Part shown: positions 9,365 to 18,077 of the stretch, one piece after another
Layout: the number at the start of each line of letters is the position of its first letter
Position numbering within the stretch: position 1 is the stretch's first letter
Assembly (NCBI RefSeq): GCF_002355155.1
Contig: NZ_AP017369.1
Coordinates: 2,480,001-2,544,000, forward strand
Source of the DNA: Corynebacterium suranareeae
GTDB taxonomy: Bacteria; Actinomycetota; Actinomycetes; Mycobacteriales; Mycobacteriaceae
Reading direction: 5' to 3'
DNA length: 64,000 nucleotides
Translations under genes and position numbers: made by a program
The notes under the pieces: generated by a model
Databases searched by the model: none
Seen by the model: only the letters and a program-made list of their open reading frames with translations
What the model was told of the DNA's origin: nothing

Positions 9365-9681
9365 TTTATGGGCTGTTTAAGCGGCTGAATTTTGGGAATG
9401 AGTATTTGTATCAAGTAGCCTCCACGAAAGCCGTAAAGGCGATTCTGTAAGGCCATTGTTTTGCGCTCTGTTCTCAGGCCTTGCACCCAACTTCACCTGG
9501 CAACCAAAACAGCTCAGGTAAAAGACATTCTTGGTCTTAAATGCCATTATCCAGACGAACAAAATTGTCCTGGCGACCAAAGAATTTAGATCACGCTATG
9601 GATTTGGTCGTACAGGTCGGTATTTGCCAACTACCCCAGTCATATCGCATCTAGTCATCCACGCCCCGGGCTTTTACGCAA

Positions 9682-9761
9682 GAAAAACCACCCGCGATTC
9701 ACTAAATGAGATCGAGGGTGGCGTCGAAAAGCTATTTAAGCCTGCAGCGTCGCACTCACGC
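9682..9761 (+). repeat. Hairpin-plus-core repeat, copy B
   Basis: CCACCCGCGATC and GATCGAGGGTGG form a stem (9688-9721) followed by GCGTCGAAAAGCTATTTAA. It overlaps the 3' end of the minus-strand cupin gene and probably acts as its terminator. Confidence 0.75.
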
Positions 9762-10137
9762 TACGGTAGTGCTCCGGGTCAACGGGTTCTTCCCAATCGA
9801 CGGTCTCGCCGTCGATGCCCTTGAGATTGACCACTACGTGCGTCATGGGCGCATCTGCGACAGCACCGTGCCAGTGACGTACTCCAGCGGCAGCGAACAC
9901 AACATCGCCTGGCTCCAGCAGCTGAGCTGGCTCGCCTTCTGCCTCGTAAATGCCAAGGCCAGAAAGCACAATGATGTTCTGCCCGACTGGGTGGGTGTGC
10001 CAATTGGTGTGCCCACCTGCTTCAAAAGACACGTTGGCGGTTTCGATCTGCACGTTGTCATCCAGCTTGGCCAAATGGACAATGCCGGTAAACCACTGCG
10101 CGGGAGCTGGATTACCTAAGGGAAACTCGATGCTCAT
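9736..10137 (-). CDS. Single-domain cupin protein
   Basis: A 133-residue protein with one cupin_2 barrel. Motif 1 is seen in GGHTNWHTHPVGQNIIVLSG, with the metal-binding histidines and the later acidic position replaced by Gln-Asn-type residues, and motif 2 in PGDVVFAAAGVRHWHG. Many such proteins are small dioxygenases, isomerases or metal-dependent stress proteins, and the HWHG ending resembles the group found with carboxymuconolactone decarboxylases. The substrate is unknown. Its start overlaps the stop of the upstream NUDIX gene by four bases, so the two are translationally coupled. Confidence 0.88.
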   Translation of the reverse strand: MSIEFPLGNPAPAQWFTGIVHLAKLDDNVQIETANVSFEAGGHTNWHTHPVGQNIIVLSGLGIYEAEGEPAQLLEPGDVVFAAAGVRHWHGAVADAPMTHVVVNLKGIDGETVDWEEPVDPEHYRSVSATLQA

Positions 10138-10670
10138 TGCTTGTTCCTTTTCTCATATCCCATGCGTGGTTTGAAGCCTTGGGGGTGTTTTAGTTGCGCA
10201 ACTGCATCAGCGATAACCATGCGGAAACGTTGATTAGTAACCGGCATGTTGGAAATGGGGAACCAAGCTACCTCTGTGTTTTCATCATCGCCAATCACCG
10301 GCACATCTGTTTCTCCTGAGACAACACAGCGCACAGCGGTATCCATGTAGCTAGACACATCCCCGTTTTCACAAGTAACAGGCCCGACCGCTCCCACTCC
10401 CAGCAATGCCTCTACCTGCACGTCCAAGCCGGTTTCTTCCTTCACCTCGCGCACAGCAGCAACGTGGGGTTGCTCATTTGGATCAACAATTCCCGTCGGA
10501 GGGGTCCACTCTCCCGTATCAGCGCGTTTGACCAACAACACATCTGGAACCACGTGGAAGGGCGCACCTGGAGGAACATCACGGATAATCACAGCTGTCA
10601 CTCCCGGCAGCCACAAAGGATCCGTGCCGATTTTTTCCCGCAACTTCACAATGAATTCTGGAACCGCCAT
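10134..10670 (-). CDS. NUDIX hydrolase
   Basis: A 178-residue NUDIX protein, expected to cleave nucleoside diphosphates linked to another group. The full NUDIX box GX5EX7REUXEEXGU is present as GIVDPNEQPHVAAVREVKEE followed by TGL, at about residues 59-82, so the metal-binding glutamates are intact. The preceding VDPNEQP and GEWTPPTG regions fit NTP-pyrophosphohydrolase types. The substrate cannot be deduced. It is the first gene of a two-gene unit with the cupin and is divergent from the luciferase-like gene. Confidence 0.9.
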   Translation of the reverse strand: MAVPEFIVKLREKIGTDPLWLPGVTAVIIRDVPPGAPFHVVPDVLLVKRADTGEWTPPTGIVDPNEQPHVAAVREVKEETGLDVQVEALLGVGAVGPVTCENGDVSSYMDTAVRCVVSGETDVPVIGDDENTEVAWFPISNMPVTNQRFRMVIADAVAQLKHPQGFKPRMGYEKRNKQ

Positions 10671-10782
10671 GCAGCTTTAACCCTCTCCGCTTGTCACTTT
10701 TAATCGTTATGTCTTAAAGGGTACGCCAGGCATGGGACAGGCATCAGCCAGACATGAACCGTCACCGGTTAGGGTAGGTTTC

Positions 10783-11691
10783 ATGGTCTTTAATAAAGCA
10801 TTTGACGCGCTTCGCTCCCCTAAAATCACCTTAGGGCTGATGACTCCTATTGGCCCTGAATTGGGTAGAAGCGACATGGTTCCTGTCGAGCGCAGCATTG
10901 AAATAGCCGCTCAGGCTGAAGCTTTGGGTTTTAGTGGCGTATGGGTTCGTGATGTTCCTTTAGCTGTGCCGCAAGGTCTCACCGTGGCTAATAAACAAGC
11001 TACGTATTTAGACGATCCTTTTCTCATGCTTGGTGCGATGGCAGCGGAAACATCGACCATTGCTCTTGGAACTGCGGCAACAGTCCTGCCCCTTCGCCAT
11101 CCTTTACATGTCGCCAAATCGGCCCTCACCCTAGATCGCCTCAGTAAGGGCCGATTCGTTTTAGGGATTGGTTCAGGTGATCGACCCGAAGAGTTTGAGA
11201 TTTTTGGCAAGAACTTAGATGATCGTCGCGCAGATATTCAAGCAGGATGGACTACGCTGCGTGCCGCTTTATCGCCCGATCCCGCAGAACGAGCCAGCTT
11301 GGCTTATGCTCCAACCACCCCGCCTGAAGCTCAGATCCCCATGATTGCTGTGGGTTCTGCCCGTCAAACAGTTCAGTGGATAGCCCGTAACGCCGATGGC
11401 TGGGCCACCTATTACCGTCCCGCCGAAGCGCAAGTTGGTCGGCTCGACCTGTGGGATAAAGCCCGTGGAAACACCCGCCCATTGCTTATTTCTTCTATGG
11501 GCTTAGACCTCACCGAGAACAACACGCACGAAGAAATCACATTGGGCGTCAAGATCGGAAGCCAAGAACTCATCGAACACCTACACCGGCTCAGCAATCT
11601 TGGAATCGACCACGTCATCTTCAACATCCAACGCCGCCCAGCTGGCGAAGTGCTCAGCCAAATCGCAGAAGAAGTCCTCCCGCACCTATAA
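10783..11691 (+). CDS. Luciferase-like flavin-dependent oxidoreductase
   Basis: A 302-residue member of the bacterial luciferase-like monooxygenase superfamily, a TIM-barrel family using FMN or F420. Visible features are the N-terminal ITLGLMTPIG strand, AQAEALGFSGVWVRD, IALGTAATVLPLRHP and RFVLGIGSGDRPEEF. The substrate is unknown. I place the start at ATG 10783 because the protein then begins just before the first barrel strand; ATG 10732 would add 17 residues unlike the family. A TAGGGT box just upstream of 10783 suggests a very short leader. It is divergent from the NUDIX-cupin pair. Confidence 0.85.
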   Translation: MVFNKAFDALRSPKITLGLMTPIGPELGRSDMVPVERSIEIAAQAEALGFSGVWVRDVPLAVPQGLTVANKQATYLDDPFLMLGAMAAETSTIALGTAATVLPLRHPLHVAKSALTLDRLSKGRFVLGIGSGDRPEEFEIFGKNLDDRRADIQAGWTTLRAALSPDPAERASLAYAPTTPPEAQIPMIAVGSARQTVQWIARNADGWATYYRPAEAQVGRLDLWDKARGNTRPLLISSMGLDLTENNTHEEITLGVKIGSQELIEHLHRLSNLGIDHVIFNIQRRPAGEVLSQIAEEVLPHL

Positions 11692-11824
11692 AATTGCTTT
11701 TCGACGCCACCCTCCGGCACAACAGCTATGGTGAGCTCATATCGAACGATCACCCATAGTCACCAGCAAAACGCGGCTGTTTGCCCCGTGTGGATTTAGG
11801 TGTTCGTGCCCTTGGCGGCATAAG

Positions 11825-12056
11825 ACCAAACCAGGAGACCCAACATCCGGTTTTTTGAAGATTGTGGGTCTCCTAGTTAGGTGTATCGCACTCAATACCA
11901 AACACACAGACCCAACATTTAAGTTTTTAATGATTCTGGGTCTCCTGGTTTGGTCAGACACTCATTCTTGCTCTAGAGCTTAAAAGTCATACCTCCCCAG
12001 AAGCGCTTTTAACGGGTTTTCAAGGTCAAGCGCATACCAAATAAACAAGCGATAAG
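11825..12056. repeat. Paired 58-nt hairpin element, copy 1
   Basis: Two imperfect palindromes of exactly 58 bases (11825-11882 and 11897-11954), separated by 14 bases, each begin with ACCAAAC; the second ends GTTTGGT, the first GTTAGGT. Arms are 18 bases, for example ACCAAACCAGGAGACCCA. The homologous block continues to about 12056 (CTCCCCAGAAGCGC... AAACAAGCGATAA) and is repeated at 29079-29333. It fills most of the 430-base gap between the convergent luciferase-like and thrC genes; the rest holds one GTCGANAAGC core (11696) and the thrC-side hairpin. Confidence 0.85.
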
Positions 12057-12075
12057 CCAGAACATCATGATCGAC

Positions 12076-12113
12076 AAAGGCCCGCCTTTCAACATTTAAA
12101 AAGTCGGGCCTTT
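12076..12113. terminator. Hairpin at the end of thrC
   Basis: AAAGGCCCG (12076-12084) and CGGGCCTTT (12105-12113) form a perfect stem 12 bases beyond the thrC stop. The T tract on the minus strand is weak. Confidence 0.65.
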
Positions 12114-12124
12114 ACTTTGCGGTC

Positions 12125-13570
12125 TTACTTCACTGCAGTGTTCGCAATCGCATCAACAATGAATTGCTTCACGGCTTCAGCATCATTTGGAAGATCAGAA
12201 ACTTTGAATGGAGCATCCATGATGGCTGCAAAACGCTCTGGTGTTTCCGGTGCCTTACCAATAGCTTCAACAATGGTGTCGGCAAATTTTACGGGAAGCG
12301 CTGTTTCCAACACGATAATGGGAGTGTCGATCTCATCGCGCCATTGACGAGCCACCTTCACACCATCAGCGGTGTGAGGATCGATCAGCACACCAAGGCG
12401 TGAGTGGACATCTGCGATGGTTTCAATGCGGTCAGCATGAGTGGATCGACCTGATGCGAAACCATATTCCGAGGCAGCTTTTTCAAAGTCGGCATCATCA
12501 GCTAGGGAGAATCCACCTTGGCGCACCTGGGTGCCAAAGAGATCGTTGACTCGAGTTGCATCACGGCCAAGCAGGTCGAACACGAAGCGCTCAAAGTTGG
12601 ATGCACGAGAAATATCCATTGATGGCGATGAGGTCTCGTGGGTGTCCGCTGAGCTACGCACGCGGTAGTCTCCAGTACGGAAGAATTCATCCAGTACATC
12701 GTTTTCGTTGGTGGCAACGATCAATCGATCAATGGGAAGACCCATTTGGCGAGCGATGTGGCCTGCACAAATATCACCGAAGTTGCCGGTTGGGACAGAA
12801 AAGCTTACCTTTTGATCGTTGCTGGTGGTGGTGCGAATCCAGGAAGATACGTAGTAAACAACCTGAGCCATAAGGCGTGCCCAGTTAATCGAGTTCACGG
12901 CACCGATACGGTTGTCTTTCTTAAATTCCGCGTCAGCAGAAACGGCTTTTACTACATCTTGGCAGTCATCAAAGACACCGTCGAGCGCGATGTTGAAGAT
13001 ATTTGGATCATCCAGACCAAACATCTGTGCCTGTTGGAACGGGGTCATTCGCCCTGCCGGGGTGAGCATGAAAACACGGATTCCTTCGCGTCCACGCATC
13101 GCGTATTCCGCGGATGAACCGGTATCACCCGAAGTTGCACCCAGGATATTGATGGTTTCATCACGGCGGCGAAGCTCGTATTCAAAGAGTTCACCCAAAA
13201 GCTGCATGGCCATATCTTTAAACGCCGCGGTCGGCCCCTCAGACAGATGTCCAAGGAAGATATTGTCTTCTAATTCAGTAACAGGAACGATTTCTTCGCT
13301 GTTGAACTTAGGGTGTGTGTATGCGCGGGCAGTAATTGCCTTGATGTCTTCTACTGGGATGTCATCAACAAACAGTGAAATAACTTCAGCTGCCAGCGCT
13401 GCGTAGCCTTCATTGGCTAGTACTTCACGCCATGCGCTTAGCTGATCGTCAGTTAGTTGAGGGTATGTTGCAGGCAGGTATAGGCCACCGTCTGGTGCTA
13501 GCCCTCCAAGCAAAATATCGCTGAAGCGGGCAGGGGTACGGCTGGCATCACGCGTCGAAATGTAGTCCAC
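12125..13570 (-). CDS. thrC: Threonine synthase ThrC
   Basis: ThrC converts O-phospho-homoserine to threonine using pyridoxal phosphate, the last step of threonine synthesis. The 481-residue chain begins MDYISTRD and has the family motif EGPTAAFKDMAMQLL, with the PLP-binding Lys118, and the glycine-rich phosphate loop GATSGDTGSSAEYAMRG. The length is right for the large type of threonine synthase. It stands alone, far from hom-thrB, as in C. glutamicum. A hairpin follows the stop; the upstream 115 bases before the next divergent gene should hold its promoter. Confidence 0.97.
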   Translation of the reverse strand: MDYISTRDASRTPARFSDILLGGLAPDGGLYLPATYPQLTDDQLSAWREVLANEGYAALAAEVISLFVDDIPVEDIKAITARAYTHPKFNSEEIVPVTELEDNIFLGHLSEGPTAAFKDMAMQLLGELFEYELRRRDETINILGATSGDTGSSAEYAMRGREGIRVFMLTPAGRMTPFQQAQMFGLDDPNIFNIALDGVFDDCQDVVKAVSADAEFKKDNRIGAVNSINWARLMAQVVYYVSSWIRTTTSNDQKVSFSVPTGNFGDICAGHIARQMGLPIDRLIVATNENDVLDEFFRTGDYRVRSSADTHETSSPSMDISRASNFERFVFDLLGRDATRVNDLFGTQVRQGGFSLADDADFEKAASEYGFASGRSTHADRIETIADVHSRLGVLIDPHTADGVKVARQWRDEIDTPIIVLETALPVKFADTIVEAIGKAPETPERFAAIMDAPFKVSDLPNDAEAVKQFIVDAIANTAVK

Positions 13571-13705
13571 GGCTATAACCCTATCCCAAGGGGTGACACA
13601 ATACTCCCCCGCACCGTCCCAAATTACTGAAAAAGGTGACTTCGCCCACCCGATCCCTTAAAGTGTTTCTGATCACTTCAACTGATGGTTTTAGGATGTG
13701 CCTTT

Positions 13706-13936
13706 ATGACTGCTCCCGATTATCCCTCCCACAACACGGTCGAGCGTGGCCAAGACTTAAAACCTTCCAAGAATCTCACCGCTATTGAAATTCTTAATCC
13801 GGAGCCGGTATCCAAATGGAATTTGTACGTTTTGATCGGATGCGCTGCCCTTGTGGTGTTATTAATTTTGCTCGGCCCCTGGTTATACCCCTATGTAGAA
13901 GACTTCACTTCAACTGCGTGGGAGCAGTTTAAGTAA
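13706..13936 (+). CDS. Small single-pass membrane protein
   Basis: A 76-residue protein with a soluble N-terminal half and one clear membrane segment at about residues 44-64 (LYVLIGCAALVVLLILLGPW), followed by a short tail rich in acidic and aromatic residues. I do not recognise the family. ATG 13706 is used because AGGA lies nine bases upstream; the in-frame ATG at 13685 lacks a ribosome site. It is divergent from thrC and upstream of the MFS pair, with no proven link to either. Confidence 0.7.
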   Translation: MTAPDYPSHNTVERGQDLKPSKNLTAIEILNPEPVSKWNLYVLIGCAALVVLLILLGPWLYPYVEDFTSTAWEQFK

Positions 13937-14046
13937 AGGGTGATTTTTACCCGCTGAGCTGTTATTTATCTAAAACATCACATTTACCCACGGATTGGGA
14001 ATCAAAGTCCCCCTATTTCTCTGTGAGAGGGCTACCCTGTTCCTCT

Positions 14047-15372
14047 GTGAAGAACAATGATCAACGGCCTTCGCCAAGACCGCACCCACGAGAGAAAGTC
14101 ACTACCCGCGCCCTTATAGTTTGGGCAGCAGCCTGTCTTGTGTATATGGCAGCCATTACCAGCCGCACCAGCTTTGGTGTGGCTGGAGTGGAGGCCATTG
14201 ACCGCTTTCAGGTAGACGCCACCCGCATTGCTGTATTCACCTCTGTTCAGGTTGGCGTTTATGCTTTTTCTCAGATTCCGATGGGAATTTTGATTGATAA
14301 GTTTGGCCCACGGAAACTTCTTGCCGTCGGTGCTTTATTAATGGGCGCAGGGCAGCTTATTTTAGGCTTCACTGACAGCTACGCAATTGCCATCATCGCC
14401 CGAGTATTCATCGGAGCTGGAGATGCATCCATCTTCTTATCGGTGATGCGCATTTTGCCATTCTGGTTCCCGCTTAAACACACCCCAATTTTCACGCAGC
14501 TGACTACGTGTTTAGGCCAATTGGGTCAATTTCTCTCCGCTGTCCCCTTCATGGCATTGCTCGGTACTCAGGGGTGGACTGTTGCCTTTGTCAGCTTGGG
14601 CTCCATTGTTGGCCTGCTTGCTATCGCTGCATTGGTGGCTGTTCGCGATAGCCCTGATCCACAACAAAAACCAACCACTACCCACACCGATGATGAAAAG
14701 CCTAGTTTGGGCGCGAGCTTGAAGCTGATCGTGAAAAACCCAATTCCGTGGCAGGGCTTTTTTATTCACTATGTGTTGATGGTGTGGCAAACAGTTTTTG
14801 CCCTGATGTGGGGTGTCCCGCTGATGACACTGGGCATGGGGCTATCATCTGCAACTGCAGGGTTAGTGCTGAGTATCAATACTGTGTGCATGGTGATTTC
14901 AGCACCGATCATTGGCATCATTTCAGCTCGTCTTGGCTATAGGCGTGATGTTGTAGCTGTTGCTTTGTCCTTTGTTCAAGCAGCAGTGTGGATGGTGTTT
15001 TTAAGTTCTGATGCGCCACGCGGCATGATGGCTATTATCGTGGTCAATATTGTCATGGGGTTGACCACCGCTGCATCGGGTTACGGTTTTGATACTGTGC
15101 GTGAGCAGCTTGATCGTCGTATTTTGGCCGCTGGAACTGGCCTTGCCAACATGGGTGGATTTTTGTCCTCCATGGTTGCGGCACAGGTGATGGGCTTCCT
15201 GCTGGACCACAGCGCGCATGGTAACACCTATACTTGGGGGGATTTCCGATTCGGCTTCCTCGCAATTCTTGTCACGTGGGCAATCGGAGTCATGGGCTTT
15301 GTTGTAGCCCGACTCAAGGGTGGACCGGGCCGTAGATTACTTACTCGGATTAGGTCGACCAAGGATTTATAA
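14047..15372 (+). CDS. MFS transporter, first of a paralogous pair
   Basis: A major facilitator with about twelve membrane helices. The loop between helices 2 and 3 carries GILIDKFGPRKLL, the MFS motif A. The region AAITSRTSFGVAGVEAIDRF is almost repeated in the next gene. The substrate is unknown. The start is uncertain: GTG 14023 and GTG 14047 are both in frame. I chose 14047 because a TACCCT -10-like box lies eight bases before it, which would give a leaderless transcript. The next gene begins 17 bases after its stop, so the two are probably one operon. Confidence 0.85.
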   Translation: MKNNDQRPSPRPHPREKVTTRALIVWAAACLVYMAAITSRTSFGVAGVEAIDRFQVDATRIAVFTSVQVGVYAFSQIPMGILIDKFGPRKLLAVGALLMGAGQLILGFTDSYAIAIIARVFIGAGDASIFLSVMRILPFWFPLKHTPIFTQLTTCLGQLGQFLSAVPFMALLGTQGWTVAFVSLGSIVGLLAIAALVAVRDSPDPQQKPTTTHTDDEKPSLGASLKLIVKNPIPWQGFFIHYVLMVWQTVFALMWGVPLMTLGMGLSSATAGLVLSINTVCMVISAPIIGIISARLGYRRDVVAVALSFVQAAVWMVFLSSDAPRGMMAIIVVNIVMGLTTAASGYGFDTVREQLDRRILAAGTGLANMGGFLSSMVAAQVMGFLLDHSAHGNTYTWGDFRFGFLAILVTWAIGVMGFVVARLKGGPGRRLLTRIRSTKDL

Positions 15373-15389
15373 AGATCAGGACAAAACCT

Positions 15390-16640
15390 GTGGGCGTGGA
15401 AAAAGTTTCTGGCAAGGCACTTGTTGTCTGGCTAACGGCAATGTGCGTATATATTGTGGCGATCGCCGGTCGTACATCTTTTGGCGTCGCCGGGGTTCAT
15501 GCCATTGACCGTTTCGATATCGACGCCTCCAGGTTGGCTGTTTTTACCTCAGTCCAGGTCGGTGTATATGCCCTTGCTCAAATTCCCATGGGCATGCTGG
15601 TTGATAGGTTTGGCGCACGCAAACTACTTTTAGCAGGGGCGTTAATTCTCGCTGCAGGGCAACTTATCTTAGGTTTTAGCGATTCTTATATCATTGCCAT
15701 TTTTGCCCGAGTACTAATCGGTGTCGGCGACTCTTCCGCATTTTTGTCTGTCATGCGGATCCTACCCAACTGGTTCCCACTTTCATGGACTCCTGTGCTG
15801 CAACAACTCACGGGAGCTTTTGGGTTTATTGGGCAGTTTTTCTCCGCAGTGCCGTTTTTACACATGCTCAACACCGCCGGGTGGACTATTTCATTCATGT
15901 CGCTTGGTGCCGCGGGAATCATCGTGGCGATAGCCGCAGCCGTTTTCGTGCGTGACTCCCCGACCGGCGGTGAGCCGGTCAAGCGTGGGGAGGCGTCGAT
16001 AAGCATTGCTTTTCGGCTTAAATCTGTGCTCACAAGCTTATATTGCTGGCAGGGTGTATTTAATCACTGGGTGAGCATGGGGCCGGTGATGGTGTTTTTG
16101 CTGCTGTGGGGCACGCCAACGTTGACGCTTGGGCTGGAGATGAGTAGCGCAGAAGTAAGCACAGTGCTGACCATTTTTGCCCTCGCCACGGTCATTACCG
16201 GCCCGCTTTCAGGAATCGTATCATCGCGTTTAGGGCCGCGACGTGGTCTGATTGGATTTATAACACCACTGATTCAGGCAGCTTTATGGATTGTTTTGTT
16301 CATGTTCGCAGATCGGATTTCGAACCCGCTCATTTTCGTCAGCGTCATAATGTTTCTGATTTCGTTCAGCTCCCCGGTGGCGAACTTCGGTTTTGATACC
16401 ATCCGCGAAAAGCTTGATCGCCGCATCATGGTCGCTGGCACGGGCATGGCCAATATGGGCGCTTATCTGTGCGCCATGTTGGCCACGCAGCTCATCGGTT
16501 TCCTGCTTGATTTAAATGCCGACGGCCACGCCTATACCTGGTCAAATTTCCAGGTGGCGTGGCTTGGTCTCGCCGCTGCGTGGTTGGCGGGAATGATCGG
16601 GCTTGCGGTCTGCCTAAATCTGCAGCGCCGACGCGCCTAA
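15390..16640 (+). CDS. MFS transporter, second of a paralogous pair
   Basis: A 416-residue major facilitator clearly homologous to the upstream protein along its whole length: shared blocks include RTSFGVAGV.AIDRF, AVFTSVQVGVYA, GAGQLILGFSDSY-type and FSAVPF segments. Motif A appears as GMLVDRFGARKLL. The pair looks like a tandem duplication followed by divergence, with possible partnership or different substrates. The start is GTG 15390, 17 bases after the first gene. A GTCGATAAGC repeat core lies inside the reading frame at 15995, in the cytoplasmic loop region between the two six-helix halves. Confidence 0.87.
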   Translation: MGVEKVSGKALVVWLTAMCVYIVAIAGRTSFGVAGVHAIDRFDIDASRLAVFTSVQVGVYALAQIPMGMLVDRFGARKLLLAGALILAAGQLILGFSDSYIIAIFARVLIGVGDSSAFLSVMRILPNWFPLSWTPVLQQLTGAFGFIGQFFSAVPFLHMLNTAGWTISFMSLGAAGIIVAIAAAVFVRDSPTGGEPVKRGEASISIAFRLKSVLTSLYCWQGVFNHWVSMGPVMVFLLLWGTPTLTLGLEMSSAEVSTVLTIFALATVITGPLSGIVSSRLGPRRGLIGFITPLIQAALWIVLFMFADRISNPLIFVSVIMFLISFSSPVANFGFDTIREKLDRRIMVAGTGMANMGAYLCAMLATQLIGFLLDLNADGHAYTWSNFQVAWLGLAAAWLAGMIGLAVCLNLQRRRA

Positions 16641-16674
16641 ATTGCTTGTCGACGCAAAAACCCGACCGTAACCT

Positions 16675-17160
16675 TTAAAATCGTGGTCCGCGAGGCCCTG
16701 ATCCAAATGGTCCAAAGGGACCAAAAGGTCCATCATTGCGGCCACGAGAACCTCGAGGTCTAAAATCACCGTACTGGCGTCCAACCTGGCCAAGGCCATT
16801 CATAACATCTTCAACGAAGCCTGTAACTCCGTCACGGATATCATTAATCACCTCATCATTGATCTGACTCTTTGACCGTGACCGGTAATCTTCAGTGCTG
16901 TCATCATCGATAAGATCGTCTGCGTAGATGGGGCCTTCTGCGCGAGAACCTCGTGGTTCATCGAGCTCAATTTCGGCCTCATCAAAAGCATCAAACACAT
17001 CATCAAAATGAAGGTCACCATCAAATTCGATGTTGATGACACTGCCTTCAAAGTTGAGTTTCTCATCTGGGTCAACGCCCAACTGATGTGCGTAGCCGAT
17101 GACCGCTGAGAGTTCCGCGAATGTTGCATCTGATAAATCGATAGACAATTTGATTGCCAT
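16675..17160 (-). CDS. Acidic protein with Gly-Pro-Phe tail
   Basis: A 161-residue protein of unknown function. The first 75 residues form a compact acidic region (DLSDATFAELSAVIGYAHQLG, then many Asp and Glu), the middle is a charged linker (DDLIDDDSTEDYRSRSKSQ), and the end is low complexity with repeated GPFGPFGPFGSGPRGPRF. The N-terminal part could be a small alpha/beta domain and the tail disordered. The gene lies downstream of hmuO on the same strand, 135 bases apart, but a hairpin between them argues for separate transcription. Confidence 0.78.
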   Translation of the reverse strand: MAIKLSIDLSDATFAELSAVIGYAHQLGVDPDEKLNFEGSVINIEFDGDLHFDDVFDAFDEAEIELDEPRGSRAEGPIYADDLIDDDSTEDYRSRSKSQINDEVINDIRDGVTGFVEDVMNGLGQVGRQYGDFRPRGSRGRNDGPFGPFGPFGSGPRGPRF

Positions 17161-17245
17161 GGTGGACTTCCTTACTTGGGAGGTGGTGCCTTAAATGATC
17201 TACTTCCGACACTACGTCCCATTTCAAAGCCCGTAAACCACTTAA

Positions 17246-17280
17246 GGGCAAAGATCAGGGAACTCCCCGACTCTTTGCCC
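17246..17280 (-). terminator. Terminator after hmuO
   Basis: GGGCAAAGA (17246-17254) and TCTTTGCCC (17272-17280) form a stem continuing inward through TC-GGG/CCC-GA pairs. It lies 15 bases beyond the hmuO stop. Confidence 0.75.
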
Positions 17281-17295
17281 AGACTTCACTACGAT

Positions 17296-17958
17296 TTAAG
17301 CTAGTGCCTCAAAAACAAGCTGGTTAAAGCGGAAGGCATCAGAAGCCTCATCCAGCAATGCCGAACGCTCTACCGAGGTTAGTTCAAGTGCATCAAGTGC
17401 AGTGCGGTAGTTGTCCTTGTATGGCTTCAACTTGCCCAGATCCTCAAAACGGTAGAAGCTCAACGCATCATCTTCCACCCCGTACTCACGGTTGACCATG
17501 CGCGCAATAACTTGGCCACCTGAAAGATCACCGAGGTAACGAACATAGTGATGAGCAACAAGGCGTGGGAAATCCTTAGCTGCTCCAATTTCTTCCAAAC
17601 GCTCAACGTATGAAGCAGTAGCTTCGGTAGCGACAACGCCTTCACGCCAATTCGCGCCCTCGTGCAATTTATCCAGATCGGCTTCCAAAGTTTCCTTGCG
17701 CTCTAGGCGAGGATCAAACAAGCTCGCAGCACGAGAATCCTCAGAGCACGCACGGGCAGCAGCTTCCAAAGCGGTGTAGAACAACCAAGATTGTTCCTGC
17801 AACTTAATAAAAGCCTGCGCATTCAGCTTTCCGGTGAGCAGGTCATTCATAAATGTTGAATGCTCGGCGTCTTCATGAGCCTGCGCGGTGTGGGTGCGCA
17901 GCTCCTCCGAAAGGGAGAGGTTTTCAACATCGTTGTTGTTCAGAATTGAACTTGTCAT
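17296..17958 (-). CDS. hmuO: Heme oxygenase HmuO
   Basis: HmuO degrades heme to biliverdin, CO and iron, releasing iron from heme. The 220-residue protein closely resembles corynebacterial HmuO: the proximal heme ligand lies in TAQAHEDAEHSTF (His28, corresponding to His20 of the C. diphtheriae enzyme), and the flexible distal helix is YLGDLSGGQ. A DtxR-like iron box lies about 120 bases upstream of the start, consistent with induction when iron is low. The gene is monocistronic, between glnE and the acidic protein gene. Confidence 0.97.
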   Translation of the reverse strand: MTSSILNNNDVENLSLSEELRTHTAQAHEDAEHSTFMNDLLTGKLNAQAFIKLQEQSWLFYTALEAAARACSEDSRAASLFDPRLERKETLEADLDKLHEGANWREGVVATEATASYVERLEEIGAAKDFPRLVAHHYVRYLGDLSGGQVIARMVNREYGVEDDALSFYRFEDLGKLKPYKDNYRTALDALELTSVERSALLDEASDAFRFNQLVFEALA

Positions 17959-18077
17959 GGTTTGTCCTTTTGTAAGCTAGCTTCATGCAACCGTGGTGTT
18001 ATCCCAGTCATCACAAAGCGCCAAAATAAAATGCTTGCAGATTTTTCTGGAAGTCTGCACGCTAACAAAAGCATAAC

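Larger units (their letters stand above)
9037..9735. other. 700-base stretch without a convincing gene
   Basis: Between the 55-residue gene and the cupin gene I see no supported coding sequence. Open frames on both strands lack ribosome sites and family motifs. The stretch holds two copies of a hairpin plus GTCGAAAAGC block (separate entries) and an AT-rich promoter-like region at about 9060-9130 that probably drives the small gene. Confidence 0.6.

Noticed and set aside
9377..9580. Minus-strand 67-residue frame
   Set aside because: No start signal, atypical composition, no recognisable family.
9531..9824. 97-residue frame MVLNAIIQTNKIV
   Set aside because: No ribosome site or family similarity; it runs into the end of the cupin gene on the other strand.
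11825..11954. CRISPR array from the 58-base units
   Set aside because: Only two units per locus, strong internal palindromes across the whole unit, a near-constant 14-base spacer and no cas genes.
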